Origin: Nomia melanderi
Taxonomy: Eukaryota; Arthropoda; Insecta; Hymenoptera; Halictidae
Assembly: GCF_051020985.1 (NCBI RefSeq)
Contig: NC_134999.1
Location: forward strand, 37,047,160-37,111,159
Direction: 5' to 3'
DNA: 64,000 bases
Part shown: positions 24,857-39,200 of the stretch, piece after piece
Layout: every line of letters starts with the position of its first letter
Position numbering within the stretch: the first letter of the stretch is position 1
Notes under the pieces: model-generated
The model's input: only the letters and a program-made list of their open reading frames with translations
What the model was told of the DNA's origin: nothing
The model's database searches: none
Made by a program: the position numbers and the translations under genes

Positions 24857-25108
24857 CTACAACAAACAAAAAGAAAAAGAAGGAAGAATTTCGAATGCTT
24901 CTAAAATGTGTTCCAGATCGAGACGGTGGCGATAGAGCGTGTGCTAACAAAGAAATGCATTTTTTAACGAATAACGGTCGTTGTGGTTACGAAACTAATT
25001 ACGCGATACAATATACCCATTAAGAATTACGATCAAACTCTTTCGTCGATGACAAAAAGGAGAACACAAACAAGAAAAAAAGGTAGAAGTAGAAAAAAAA
25101 AGAACGGG

Positions 25109-25125
25109 TCTCTCTCTTTCTCTCA

Positions 25126-25164
<39 letters not shown>
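25109..25164. repeat. (CT)n tract, CT on + strand
   Basis: Imperfect CT run. Confidence 0.8.
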
Positions 25165-26584
25165 GTTTATAGATTACAATATGAACAGTTAAGTATTTAA
25201 GTATAATTACTTTAATTATTATGACCAGTCTTCAATGAGCGGGACGACGCCAAGTACGCGTTTAACGTTAAAAAACAACGCCCCCGGAATTATAATTACA
25301 TATTTAATAGTTTTTGTCCATCGCCTCTATTTTCCGTTAAACATATCGATTTACCACGCGCGAACCGTGTACGCGTGAAACCGTATACGATTCAGAAATA
25401 GAGAAAAAACACGAAATGACGAATGTCGCTATCGTTAATTTACATTAAATTATTAATTATACATCTTCGAGGAATTTACTCAGCCTATTTAAAAAAAAAG
25501 GGGAGAAGAAAATAGAAGTCGAAGAAACGACGAAAGGAACAGTGAAGGGAAAGAAAAAAAAAGACGAACAGCAACAATGATACAAGGAAATAGAATCATG
25601 AAATGCACGAAGAAAATTGGGGGGGGGATACGCGGTGAATTCGATCCTACCATTATACACGTGTATGGAAAAAGAGGATTACAAATCGCTAAACGTATCG
25701 TAAAAAGTGTAAAAAGTTATCTCTATCCTGTTCGATTCGTTAATTAACATTACATATACCGTGTGTCTACGCGTATGTCTCTGTACGTGTGTGTGTCTCT
25801 GTGTGTGTGTATTCTTTTTTTTTATCTCGTTTTCTGTTCATTCTCCCCCGTTGCAGGTGGTGTCTTACAGTTATTAATTAACGAAAAAGTAAATCTACGA
25901 GCTGTCTGCGGTTTTCAATACTTAAATCTTAAATGTATAGAATTATAGTGAGTCAGTCCTATATATCGATCAAGAATAAATTATTGTTAAAAAGGATGCC
26001 GGCCCGGCGGCCGCCGGACACCACTGTAAAAAGGATCGGCCCCGTTGGCCGTCGGTGCCGCGGTTGCGTCTTTTCTCCGCAGAAAAGAAGAGAAACGAAA
26101 CGGTTAATCGACCTACAAGTATATAATAAATACAAACGACTCTTCGAGAACCAGTTAATGAAATAGAGTATGCGAACACAAGGCAGGGGGAACTTAAACG
26201 AATTGGAAAAAAGGAGGGGTGGGGTCAAAGGCGAAGAAGATGGGGTAAGAAAATGATGATGAAAAGGGGAATGTAGGGGGGTGCGAGGAAAAGTAGAAAG
26301 AAGAAACGAAAAGCAGGTAGAAAAGAGGAAACAAAGACAGTAACAACCCTGAGAGCAAGTCGATGACTCCGCGAGTGATCGCGAACCACGACAGGTAGTA
26401 ACAACGGTTAGAATCAAAATGATCATTTCCCTATCTGCCTACGTATTTACGTTTAATTAGATGCGTTATCTCTGTATTGAAAAATACTAATAATATTGCG
26501 TTAAATATAAATATATTATCTGTTACAATTAGTTTAATCGTCAATTATTTCGAATAGTCCCGCTAGTTCCCGCTTTCCTGTCAC

Positions 26585-26642
26585 CATTATCATCATCATC
26601 ATCGTCATAATCATAATCATCAACATCATCATCATCATCATT
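26585..26642. repeat. (ATC)n trinucleotide repeat
   Basis: ATC/ATA runs; reads poly-Asp on the minus strand, a repeat artefact. Confidence 0.8.
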
Positions 26643-27269
26643 TTGTGTGTCCTTGTTTGTGATGTGTGTTCTCATATCAAATCCCATTGCTACCACTCTC
26701 TCGCTCGTAATCCCTCCGATACGATACCTCGAACCGTACCCTAAAATATACGTATATACACAGTGCGGCAAAAGGCAGCGATTTTAAACTTTGCTATCGT
26801 CACTTTAAATCAGTGTTTCCATTTTTTTTTTCTCACTTTCACTCGTTTCCCGTCTCTCCCGTTTATCCGTCTCGACTCGTCACGCCACGCTTAGAGTAAA
26901 TTTAAATTCATCTCTCTGAGACTCGTTAATTATAATACAAAATTAATTTATTACCTCGCTCACAAGATTCCAACAAACGTTAATTAATTATGGTTAAACG
27001 CGATCTATAAATGAAAAATGTATCGATATATCATCACTTTCTCCCGGCACGCTTCTCACCGTTTACACTTAAAAACGTTTTAAATTTATTTACTCGTACG
27101 CTTTAACTTTATTTAAAAATCGATAATATAGTAGGTAAGGAATACAATTAGTTACGTTAGTAATAATTATAATCATAATCGATATTCACTAGTGATTTCT
27201 GTTTATGCTCATTCATTATATTACTTTATAAAATAAGTTCTGAAAAAACAGCCGTAGAGATAAAAACTT

Positions 27270-27402
27270 TTCTCCCTTTCTCTCCCTCTCTATCGCTCTC
27301 TCGTTTTCTCTATTTTAATTTGCTGCTCGCTCTCCCACTCTGTCTCTCCCTCTCTCGCGCACCCTTTCTCTCCCACTCTCTCCCACTCTCTCTCTCTCTC
27401 TT
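27270..27402. repeat. CT-rich low-complexity tract, CT on + strand
   Basis: About 130 bp with CCCACT blocks. Confidence 0.8.
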
Positions 27403-28325
27403 TATATATCGCCTCTCAGTGTAGGTATTTAAATAACATATCATTTAGAACAACCACAAAGTCACCGCTACATTATTTCTCGTTAATTCTATTTAGCATC
27501 TTATTAAAATTCACTATTTATTCATTCAGTTGTTCAATATAACTTGTGGCCTGTGTAAATCAGCTGTGTGTCCGTGTACGTGTATGCGTGTGTATTCTTT
27601 TTTTCAATCTCTACATAATTATTTGCGTGTGTTTATATTGTTGTATGTACGATGCGCGTCTACGTGACCGTATGAATGTAAGAACGTGTTCAAGAGTTGG
27701 CGGATTACGCGTTTTCGTTTTTCTCCTGTCGTCCGCGCGTGCGTGCAGTGTCTAATTACCATATAACAATTATCGTAGAAAAAATGTTCTCGAACGGTTT
27801 GATTGAGCTCCCTAACTCGTCTCTCTCTCTCTCTCCTTGTCTTCAGGTTTAGTCGAATGAACGTGTGTGTGTGCTTTTTTTATTGCGTTGATCCCAGAAG
27901 TTTCCACGAGTCGCGTTTGTTAATGCTTTCTCTTCGTCCCCCGGTGACTAATCGTTATTCCCGTGTATTCTGCGTGTTTATGCGTGTTATACATTTCCGT
28001 GTGTGTTTACGTGTACGTTCTACAACGCTATCGGCGATACTGTTAACAAGAAAAACTTCAACAAGAAAATCCTATACCGAATCGGGAAACGCGAAATGTT
28101 AAATCGATGAATGGTATATACAGGAGTAAGTACAGTATATACGTGTTACGAATGTGTATTATGCTCGTATATTTACGTGTGTCGGTGTGTAACGTGTTTT
28201 TTTTTTTTGGTGTGTAGAATTGATTGGACAGCGATGATCAAATGGCGAAACTCGGTCGCTTCTCGTTTTCTTTGCTTCCGTGTTACGTTATTTTCGACGG
28301 CAACAACCGACCAAAAGAAAGGAAA

Positions 28326-28371
28326 CATATACATATACATATGTGTACATATGCGTGTGTATATGTATATG
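28326..28371. other. 14-bp inverted repeat (TA/CA hairpin)
   Basis: CATATACATATACA at 28326-28339 is the exact reverse complement of 28358-28371, with an 18-nt loop. Probably repeat-derived. Confidence 0.4.
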
Positions 28372-29930
28372 CGCATTAAGAGAAAGGAAAAATATCGTAT
28401 GTATGTATGTATATCGTTTTAAAGAACATATGAACGAAAGAAAAAGAAAAATACAGAGGAAAACAAGAGAAAAAAGAGTAATGCAGAATGAACGCGACTT
28501 TGCAATTCGACACAGAGAAGGAAAAGAAAAAAACAAATAAGAAAGAACAGAAAGAACGTTTGTCGCTATGAGTAGACACACTAATCGTATTGAGATCATA
28601 ACGAGGAAGCTTACACAAATTGCTGGTTCCGTTTTATTATTTGTTAACCCTACTAATTACCTTGTGACCTTGTAAAAAATTTAAAAATTACATTAGAGCG
28701 TAATACTTGCGATTCCTTATTGACAAAAGTAAGACACAACGCGACCCGCTCAGTAATAAACGTGAGCATATTTATATTTGAGAGCATTCGTTCCGAAATA
28801 TTTCCTTGTTTAGAACTATGGTAAATCCTACAGAGTAAATACAATTAAGTCATATATTTAATCAGGTAGACTTTTCAGATCGACGCCCCCCGCCGAGGAA
28901 AAGCGCACACAAAGTTTACATAAATATAATTTAACCCCTCCCTCCGTCGTTAAATACCGTGATCTCATCTCTAATCATCTAAAATTTAAAAAACACTTAT
29001 AAGCATCATCGTACAATATTTCGTTAATAATTATCGTAGACGGTAATAATAGGTGTGTCTTCGTGTGTGTATAATAATAGTTAAGTGCAATCGTAGTGGT
29101 TGCAGTAGGAGCAGTCGCAACAGTAAATAGTGGTAAATAGCTGTAAATAGTTCTTCTTTTTCCTTTTTTTCCCTTTATATAATGGTAATAGTATAATAGT
29201 AATAATTATATCGTAGAAGTAATTAATAATAGTAACAATAATCGTAGCCTTAAACATGCCTAATAATTAACTATTATAAATCCGAGGTAAAAAATAAACT
29301 AGTTTTCACATTATTTGATGCAATACAAGCCGTGCAGAAACCCGTCTGACGGTCAAGAAGTTCTTATGATACAATTCGTTTACGTACTTTTTCTTTCTTT
29401 TCCTTTGATCGTTAAAAAAGAAAAAAGAACAAAAATATTCATCGTCGTACAATTATTTCGCGTTCGAGTACCCGTTTTCTCGTCCCCTTCCGATCGGGAT
29501 TCGCGTCGGAAGCGGAAAAGGATCTGGACAACGAACGTAACTGATCCAAGTCAAAAGCGAACACAAAACTAAACACGAAAGAAAAAAAATTCGGAATAGA
29601 CAATAAAAACGTCTGCGAAGAGACTACTACGCTGATATGACGTGGAAGAAAAGAAATATATATATATATAGAGTACAAAGGTAAATGAAGATGCTTAAGG
29701 AAAAACTGCACCCTGCTGTCAAAGAGTCGTATATAGATTATACATACATCATATTAAAAAGATCTATTTGTATTTTACACTATCTATGTAGTTTTATGTA
29801 ATATAAGTCAGCCTGGGTGTCTGTGTGTCTATCAGTGTGAACACCGCTTACTTAATTATCTCGTTAATTACTCGTTTCTTTATATTCACTTCATCGTTAC
29901 GTCTCATTTAGTTTCATTTCCATTTTCGAT

Positions 29931-29970
29931 TTTATTTCATTTCATTTCATTTCATTTCCTTTCCTTTCCC
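29931..29970. repeat. (ATTTC)n pentanucleotide repeat
   Basis: Four to five ATTTC units decaying into TTTCC. Confidence 0.75.
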
Positions 29971-31615
29971 TTACTTCTTTTTTATCTCTAAAATGTCCGT
30001 CATCTTGTTCCTCGGTTACCCAGCCTTACAACTATTCTGATTCATATCATTTCTTTTAATAAATACGAGATCGTGGAGGGACGGGTGTCTCGAATGTAGC
30101 CGGCCAAATCTCGCTGGCCGTTCCCACTGGAGACCGTATAATAATAATAGAGTTCGTTTTATAGTTTCGTTATTCTTAAGTTTCGAATTACCGAAGAAGG
30201 GTGTTCACTAACTGTAATTATCAATAAAAACAACAAAAAAAAAAGAGTAAAGAGGTGAACGAGCATCGAGAATTTGTGCCATCCACTTTGAGAAGAGATT
30301 TTCTCAAAAAAGAAAAAAAAAGGGAAAAAAACTTAGATACCTCATTCACCCCCCCGCGTTCGTAAATGCTGTTTTATAAGTAATCAATGATTTCCCAGCA
30401 TTCCGTTTCGTTCTTTACACTCGCTTCTTACTGCTTCTCGTTCCGTTTCTCACTTTCTTTCGTTGAAATATCTCACTTGATTTCAACTCGATCTATTAGT
30501 TTACTCTTAAAATACTTCTATTATGTCTCCGCTTCCTACCCTCTATCCCAGTGCCATACAGAAAAAAAAGAATGAAGGAGTTCGCTTGCACCATGGGTGT
30601 GTTTGTTTTGTTTTGCTTTTTTTTTTTATCGATCATCGATTATTATCATCTACGTGTTATCTGCTTTTTTGTATACCGTATTTCGTTACTTGTTGTTTTT
30701 ATTTTTTTCATTTATCGTATCCGTTCCATTTTTTTTTCTCGTCGTTTTTGCTTTTTACCTCTTCCTCTCGAATTGTATGAGCACGATCATTGTCGGTATG
30801 TGGTGTATGTTATGTATGTTTCAAAAAACTGCATTTCCATCTTTCGGTTCTCGAAGCCCGACAAAAGATCATGGGCCGTTCTCGCGAGCGATCAATGAAA
30901 CCAATGCGTCCCGAGGCACAACCTAACCACCCTCTCCTCTCCCGTGACGCTTCCGTGTTCATTTTTTTCGTTATATTTATTTATTTATTTTTTTTGTTTT
31001 CGTTCTTTCTTACAAACTCGGGCCGTTCGTCTGTTCGTTCGTTTAATATGTGTTTTTTTTTGCCGTTTCTTTTATTTACTTTTTTTTTATATGTATATAC
31101 TTTTTGGGCTCGACATCGTTCAATCCCGAGAAAAAAGAGATATGTTTTCCAGAAACAATGATCGGATCTATCGAACTGCGAAAATACGACCGCTCGCGAA
31201 CGACAATGCTGTCTCGGCTGGGACATTCTTTGCGCGAAGAACGGATCGTCTCCGTCGATGCGCAAACTGCCACCCACCGGAGGCGACCGACGGACAAAAT
31301 TCAACGGGGGTACACATACTCTTTTTAATGCCAACGTGATCCTGCAAAAACGAACACCAAAAGCGTATTATTAAAAAAAGAAAACAATGTTACAAAAAGA
31401 ACCACCCTCTGGGAACGCTATATTATCCACCGTACGGGAATATAATCGACCACACGAATTTCATCGGAGGAAAATCGAGCCTCGCGTCTTTGGATTCGTT
31501 TTATCCATGAAAACTACAAAGAATGTCCCAGGACCCCGAGTCCGCAGAATGCACGATCGAATGCAGACTTGTGTGTTTTTTTTACGTTTTACTCTGATGT
31601 GTTTTGTTTTCTTTT

Positions 31616-31895
31616 TTTTATTTATATATATATATATGTATATATACATATATATACACACATATATCTATATATATTTATACATATATATATATATATA
31701 TATATACATTTATATATATATATGTACTTATATATATATTTATATATTATAAATGTATATATATATGTATAAATATACGTATATATGTATATATATCTAT
31801 ATACATACATAAATATATATATATACACATATATATATATTTATATTTGTATATATCTATATATATATTCATATATATACATATATGTATATATC
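31616..31895. repeat. (TA)n microsatellite, about 280 bp
   Basis: Long TA/TATG/TACA run lying 130-410 nt downstream of the Hrb27C proximal stop codon, that is, in or just beyond its 3'UTR. Confidence 0.9.
31617..31622 (-). terminator. Candidate poly(A) signal of proximal Hrb27C isoform
   Basis: AATAAA on the minus strand about 405 nt after the stop at 32027. It sits in low-complexity DNA, so chance is possible. Confidence 0.3.
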
Positions 31896-32026
31896 CATTT
31901 CGTTCCGTTTGTCTGTTTTTTGTTTTGCGTTTTTTTTCCCTGAATTTATACGTAATGTAAAGAAATAACCCACGAGCAAGGCCAAGCCATTCAGCGCATC
32001 TCTCCATCACGGGTCAATTAAAATGG

Positions 32027-33221
32027 TCATGAGGTTTGCCACTCTTTGAAATCAAAGCCTGGCTGGGGTTTAGGGGCGCTGGCGGCATACCCACCTTGGT
32101 TGCTTTCTCCTCCCTGATATGAACGCTGTGGATAACTGGTGTCAGCGTAATTACCGTATGCGGAGTACCCAGTGTAATCCGGTGTCTTGGCTGAACTGCT
32201 ACTGGATCCGGGCGCACCTGAGCCGGTGGTCTGTCGCGAATACATGTCACCTGGAACATTGATTTTCAACGTGGCATTATCCCGCCGCCGCCGCCGCCGC
32301 CGCATCGCGTCGTCTCATTTATTCAGAAGCCTGGAAACTGTTCGACCGGACCCCGAGACACATTTTCGATGCGTCTGCCAGAGACAAAAATACACAGAGA
32401 GAGATCGTTCCAGAAGAGAAATGAGAAAAAAATAAACAAATAAAAAAAAAACGAGAAAAAAAAGAGAGAGAGAGACAGAGAGAGAGAGAAAGGAATTACG
32501 CGCGTTCGGGTGTGAGACAAGCGTCGGAATCGAACGGCCAGACCTATCCAAAATGTATCTCGGATGACATCTATCTTGTCCGTCGAATATGTTAGTGTCC
32601 GGAAATAGCGTGGTTGTGTTCGTATAAAACACTGAGACCAGTATAACACGCGTGCCTCGTCGGACCCAGTGACACGGTTCCCCGAGCAAGCAATGCTCTC
32701 GATATTCGTTGATATTCGTCGATACTCGTTGATCTCCGCGGTCGCGAGACTTCACGTGTCACGTAATTGAGTTCGTGCGAAACCGTGGAAACGATCTGGC
32801 CGCACGGAAGTGTAATACTGATCTCAGGATTCCAGCCACGAATCGATGTCTATTGTTACTTTCGGAAGCGATATTAGAAAACGTACCGGGATCGGATCGA
32901 ATCGTGAGAACGGGGCCTCGATAAGAGAATAGACATGAATCCGTTGGCCGGACTCTGCTGGTAGGCAGTACAGGAAATGAAAGGAGTGAGAGTAGGATCG
33001 TTCCATCATACTTTTGCTTTGCGAATCCGTTGATCTTTAAGTAAAAGAGAAACGAAAACGACAGGAATTTTTTTTAGATCGTTCCAGATTTCTGGCTGTG
33101 AAATATATATATATGTTAACGGGGCGTGTTTGAAAAAAGGAAAATAAATAACTGGTTTCAAGTACCTACTCTAATGTGAATCTAATAAACGCCGATAAAA
33201 CCAATCGTTCGTTTCTAGGAG

Positions 33222-33259
<38 letters not shown>

Positions 33260-36200
33260 AGAAAATAAACAAAGATACATAAATAAACGACCAACGTAAG
33301 TAGAAAGAAAATACTTGTATTGGTTCACACGGGACAAACAAGAGTAAACGGCAATATACAAAAAAGTTCAAACAGTGAAATGATGAATGAGGATAGTGCG
33401 ATTATCTGGATGATCACTACTGTTGCCGGCTAACAATTAGAAGCGTAAAACAGTATGACAAAAGCGTAGCTCTAAAATACACTACAGCTAGTTATAATAT
33501 CGTAATTGCTATGTATCTATTCAAACAGCAAGTCTCACTTTAATTTCCAGTACGAATATCTGTCTCGCACGGTCACACATGCCTTCGGCGCGAAAGCGGA
33601 CGGACTAACATACAAATGGTAGAGGAGGATTCATGGAATCGGTGAAGGATATCCTCGCAAGAGGAATCAAACATTTATTCGTAATAAAAGAAATTGATTA
33701 ATAAATAATTAAATAAGTAATTAAATAAATAAATAAATAAATAAATAAAAGAATAAATAACTAAATTTCGCTTTTAGTTACAAATATAATAAAAATGCTT
33801 TCGTGTTCTTCCGACCCCAATGCATACAAGCTCTCGCCATTATTCTGCAGGCCCGAAAGCCGATCGCGTTAGTATTTGTTAACAGGCAGCGACATAAACA
33901 CAATTACATTCCCAAGGGGATCTAAAACTTAATGGTACAATAATCTCGCAGATAGGAGAACATGAACAGCGCGTATTAAGAACGGAAACAAAATATATGA
34001 ATAAATGTAAAAGATCGAAAGCAAGATTAATTTCTGTTAAACGAATCGTACACAATCATGCGTAACATTATCTCTTTTAATCAAATCAAAAAGAAAAAAA
34101 AAGAACAAAAAAAAAGTTGAAATCATAAAACAAAAAATGTCATTTACCTTTTCGACAAAGTAAAACAAAAAATCAGTTAAAAAAATAAAACGATTCTAAC
34201 ACTTCGACGAATTTGTAAGACTCAACGTGTTAAATTAAACAGACAGAAATAGAAGAGGAAACAATAGGCAGCTTTGACTAGTGTCGAGTAGCTGATGCTG
34301 GAGCTGTACGATGCGAAAGGGTGGAAAGAGGAAAGACGTTGATTGACTGAGCTTGAAGACTCACCCTGCGGGCCAGAGGGGTTCGAGTTGGAGTTGGGCT
34401 GCGAGGAGTTGGGCTGAGGGGGCTGAGGTGGTGGCTGGGTCCCTGGAGGTGGCCCATTCTGTGCCATGTTCCACGAGTTCCAGGAAGCCCCGGGCCCGCC
34501 CCCCGCAGCCCCGCCAGTACCCGCCGTGGGCCCGTAGCCCCCTGAAGCGGCCGCCGCCGGCCCACCTGCGATCATCAACCACACAAAACACGTGTCACCG
34601 ACCACCGACGTCTTCTTAATGCAGTTTTCTCGGGATACGTTCACTCTGCTGACACACACTATCCTCTTGCAGGACACAGGACACTCGAAAAAGGGTTGTT
34701 TCTCAACAGAGGTTAAACTCGCGAATCCACAAGTGAAACATATACAAATTTCATGTCGATCTTCGATGGAGAATTTCGAAACGTTCCGCCAGTCTGCTGT
34801 TTCTCAGACTGGTTGTTGATTAATTTTTGTTAATTACTTGCATTGAAGACTATTAAATTCAGTCGAGGTACTGTGATACTCGATGTTCTAAGATCACGAA
34901 GCTAGGGGAGTTAGCTCTTACAAAGTGCTCTATGGTTGCGGTTAATTTCGAACTGAATTATTTTATGAACATCGATCGTTAGGGCCGTGTCAAATTCGAA
35001 ACTTTGCGTATCGTTTACAAAGAGAGTCTCAGCGACTCGGTAATTCGAAAGTCTCCGGCAATAGGGTAGCAAAGCGAACGTACCCGAACTTGGTCAACCA
35101 CTTCAGTGCCAAGCATGCACCGATAAGCGGTGTTTAATGGGATCATGAGATTTCAAAGAAAATGCTCAAAATACCACAGGCAGGATCACCAATACTGCCG
35201 ATGACCAATAATAATCGCTGTAAAAAAGATGCGAACTTTTAAGCAACAGACTCCAAAAGCGTTTTCGATCGCTAACGGTGAGAACTTACCTCTATGATCT
35301 CTTCCCCTCTGAAAATGTGAAAATCGTACATAATGGAATGACAATAATCTTTCTTTCTTTCTTTTTTTCCGTTTCTTTCATCCCCTAGGATAATGAAGGC
35401 AGAGTCAACGAACAACTAAAGCTTGCTCGCTCGTTGCAGTCTTGGCACTTGGGTTAATATTGCTTATGAAATGTTCTATGTGCTTTCCGCGCACCGACTT
35501 CGTTACATTAGTGTATTGCTATTTTTTTTTCGTAACGCGATGATGATGTTTACGCTTGATTCTCCGTCACGAGAATCAAGCACAAACTTGTACGAGATAA
35601 GATTACGAGGTCGAATGTTTCGGAAGTGTCCATTAAATCGATCCGAATCCGCGTAGCGTAGTAATTACATTTTTACTTGGATGCGTAATGATCGAGCTAC
35701 ATTTCACGGAAATGATGAGTCGACAGATGATTACGGTTATAAAAGGGAGTTACTCGCGAATGTTGTATTGAAACGTAATTTTGCAACAACGGTGTACACG
35801 CGATATTTAAGGAAAAAATACATGTGTATTATATATGTATACATATATATCTATACTAATGAGTCTGAACCGTTTAATTTAGATGCTCATTCGGTGTTTA
35901 TAATGTCCTACTGTATTCTCTTTCCATAATATAACCTCCAGGGGGCATCGAAATAAAGATAATTAATCTTCCGTCATTAGGCATTTGTTTTCTCGTGTTC
36001 TTATCATTCTCTTTCTTCTCCTAACATCTCCAAGGAGGACGGAGGGGGAGAGGACAGGATCGAAAGTTATTTGTTAATCTTTACAACTATAACCTTAACG
36101 TGTTGTCCTTAAATAAACCAACGAAAGAAAAAAATAGTAACGCGCACGCACAGCGCGAAATAAAGTGATCCGAAGTTTTGAAAACGTGACGAATTATCAT

Positions 36201-39200
36201 CTTCGATCGAGACAACACTGTACAATCATCGTAGATTATTTCGCGCGGAAAATGAAGTTGTATGTCCGTCGTTCTCGACGGTTGCGTGTCGCGCGCATCG
36301 ATTCGTAAATTGCGCTTCGTCGAATGAAGTTTATTTTTAATTGGAATCAAGTTTCAATGGAAAATTCGGTTTCAAGAAAATAGTTGAGTAATAGTTAAAT
36401 GGCAGCGTTATGGGGGAAAAACTTACCGTAACCGCTGTAACCTTGAGGTGTTCCTGCAGGTTGGACATTGTAACTGCTACCCCATTGGTGATGAGGTGGT
36501 GGTGGTATCTGCTGTTGCTGAGGAGGTCCAGGAGGCGCGCCCCAGCCCTGAGAATTGTATTGGGTGGTGTAACCAGCAGCGTAACCACCCGTCTGAGGGC
36601 TAGTACCCCAGCTCTGATACTGCTGCATCATGTTTCCAGGCGGTCCCATTGGACCTCCCATCATAGGTCCACCCATCTGCCCATTGGGCCCACCCATGGG
36701 TCCCATATTCCCAGCCATTCCCATCGGCGGACCGCCAGGCTGCGGCGGGCCCCATTGTCCCTGATGGCTGTCGTTCATTTTGCTAGAAGAATCACGCGGC
36801 TCGGCACGCTTGATCTCAACCTGGAAGCAGAACGAACGAACGAACGTTGTAGGAATTCCGTCATCTCTGCCCGTAGATTCTCGTGACCGTAGAATAGAAT
36901 TAATCGAGAGGTCACCGATTCTTCGAATAGAATTAAATGTAATCCCATTGTTGCCTTAATCAATTTTCATTACAATGATCGAAGCTTTCGAGAAACTCGC
37001 CAAGTCTTACATAAATTCTAAGATATATATAAATATATATATACTCTAATCTTGTTTTTCAAAATCGTTCGAGTGGCGCATCTTACACGAATTTTTCTGG
37101 TATTCTCTATTTTTTGTACTTTTGTGCTTTGCCTCTTTTCTTTACGATTTTTAACCGATATACTTACATAATAGTAAACTAAGCGTACATGTTTGTTTAG
37201 CGTTAACATAGTATGAAAAAATAGTGTAAAATAAAATAAGTACTATAACTAATATTAATGTATTATTTAAGACTATGTAGAGGTGGTGTAACATTATAAT
37301 TATATAGTAACAATCGTACTTATTATTATTTTACATTACATTATTCTAGGAATATATGTATATATGTATATATTTATATATAAATATATGCTAGTGTGTA
37401 GGTAGCTATACCTGTTTTCCATTCAAGTTGACGAAATGCTCGGCGACACATCGGTCCACGGCATCTTCATCCTCGAAGCTGAGGAAGCCAAATCCTGCCG
37501 TCCAAACGTGATAGTATATCAAAAATTGCCCCATATATTTACACAACAAATACACCTTCTCTCTTTTTTGTTCATGTATATGCATATATTATATACCTGT
37601 TCTAAATCTTTATAAGAAATTACAAGTTGCTTATACAATTTCGTTTCAATTTGTCCGTTATATCTAATTACTTTTGCTATGTTAATGATAACAATGGCTG
37701 GACTTAATTTGGATTATATTTGAGTATATAAAATAATATTACAATTTTAATATCGATTAAACACATGCATCTTCTAGAACTTTTTTTTATGATACTTATC
37801 ATTACTATCCATCTTATGTGCACATAAAGCTTAATGTACTTAATCTAAAAAATTTATGATGGCTGATTTGAAGAAGCTTTTCGATTAGGTATTCTATTTT
37901 CTCCTAATTTCGGAGACCGAAAGAAACGGCGGAAAGTAAAACGAAAGTCACGAGAGATTCACATTGGATTATATTTGTTTCAAGAACGTTTCGTAAATAA
38001 CGAGTTCAGAAAATATTTTCCGAGTCATGGCATTGAGAGATTAATGTACAAAGCAATCCACACTGTTAAAAAAATAAATAAATATGATGCGTAAAAGAAA
38101 ATTCATTTGGGCTAATGGAACACACCAACTTCTTGAATGCAGCCACCAAAAATGAATAAATATTTAAAGAAGAAAGAAAGATATAAACGTGTTCTCTCGT
38201 ATTTACTAAAATGTTTAACCACAAGGACACCAATGTTAAGGCAAAAATTATTCTATACTAAAAAGCCATAGAAATTAATGATACCCTAATTTATTTAGTT
38301 ATAAATTTTATACTAGATATTTAAGATTAATCCTTTATATAACATATGCCGGTTAATGATAAATATAAGTAATTGATCTTATTATTCAATGGATAAGATA
38401 ATAGGTGGATAATATTTAATAAAAAATAAGATGTACAACGTATCTTACTAATAGCTTAACTTCAAAACTTATGTTATGTACATTTAACTTATGTACTTAA
38501 TAACCTATTCTTAATAAAACTTAGCCAAAATCACAGTATGTATAAATACATTTAATGTAATTTAATGTAACATAAATTATCTTAACTTCTTTTAAAGGTA
38601 AGACAAGGCGAATTATTAAGAGTAGCAAAATAGGATAAAAACACTACATAAATAACTATGTATAATGCATATAAAGTTTCAGTTTATGGATAGGAGCTTA
38701 AAGTATTTCATAAGTGTATATCAAAAATAAACAATATTAATTAAGAAGAGTATGAATCAGGATGTATTAATTATAATTATTGAAGGAAGCAAGAGCAGGG
38801 TCATTTAAAAAAAAAAAGGGTAATCAAGCAGGGGAAGTTCAATGACCATTTATTATTGACTGGCTTAAGCATAGAACTGTGTTTAACTTTTAAGTAATTA
38901 ATTACTAGTCCTATATATTTATATTTAATTTTTATATTAAGAATTAGATAAACTTCTGAGATTGTACTATAAATGGGTGTGCTGCATTCAAGTCAGAATT
39001 TTTGATTTTTTTTTTTTAAATCCTGTATTAAGTACCTTCAGTGGAGTTACATACACCACTTATTTTTTACTGTACATTTATTTGTTTAATAATATCAAAA
39101 TACATTAAATATGTAAAAAAAAAATTTATTTCAAGAATTCTGACTATAATCCTGGTCACGCAATAAATAATATAACAAGAATAGTCTACTTTCCATATTA

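Larger units (their letters stand above)
8774..32026. other. 23-kb repeat-rich non-coding region between distal and proximal Hrb27C 3' ends
   Basis: No recognisable gene in about 23 kb. AT-rich DNA alternates with many (CT)n, (GT)n, (TA)n, (AAT)n and (ATC)n tracts; long open frames here are repeat-derived. The dinucleotide tracts almost always read CT or GT on the + strand. If exons b and c belong to Hrb27C this is a giant intron; otherwise it is intergenic, or a long non-coding RNA or 3'UTR. A weak candidate ORF (15942-16458) and a candidate microexon (24837-24856) lie inside and are listed separately. Confidence 0.5.

Noticed and set aside
31387..32010. Tyr/Ile-rich open frames on both strands
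   Set aside because: Translation of the (TA)n tract next to the Hrb27C 3' end.
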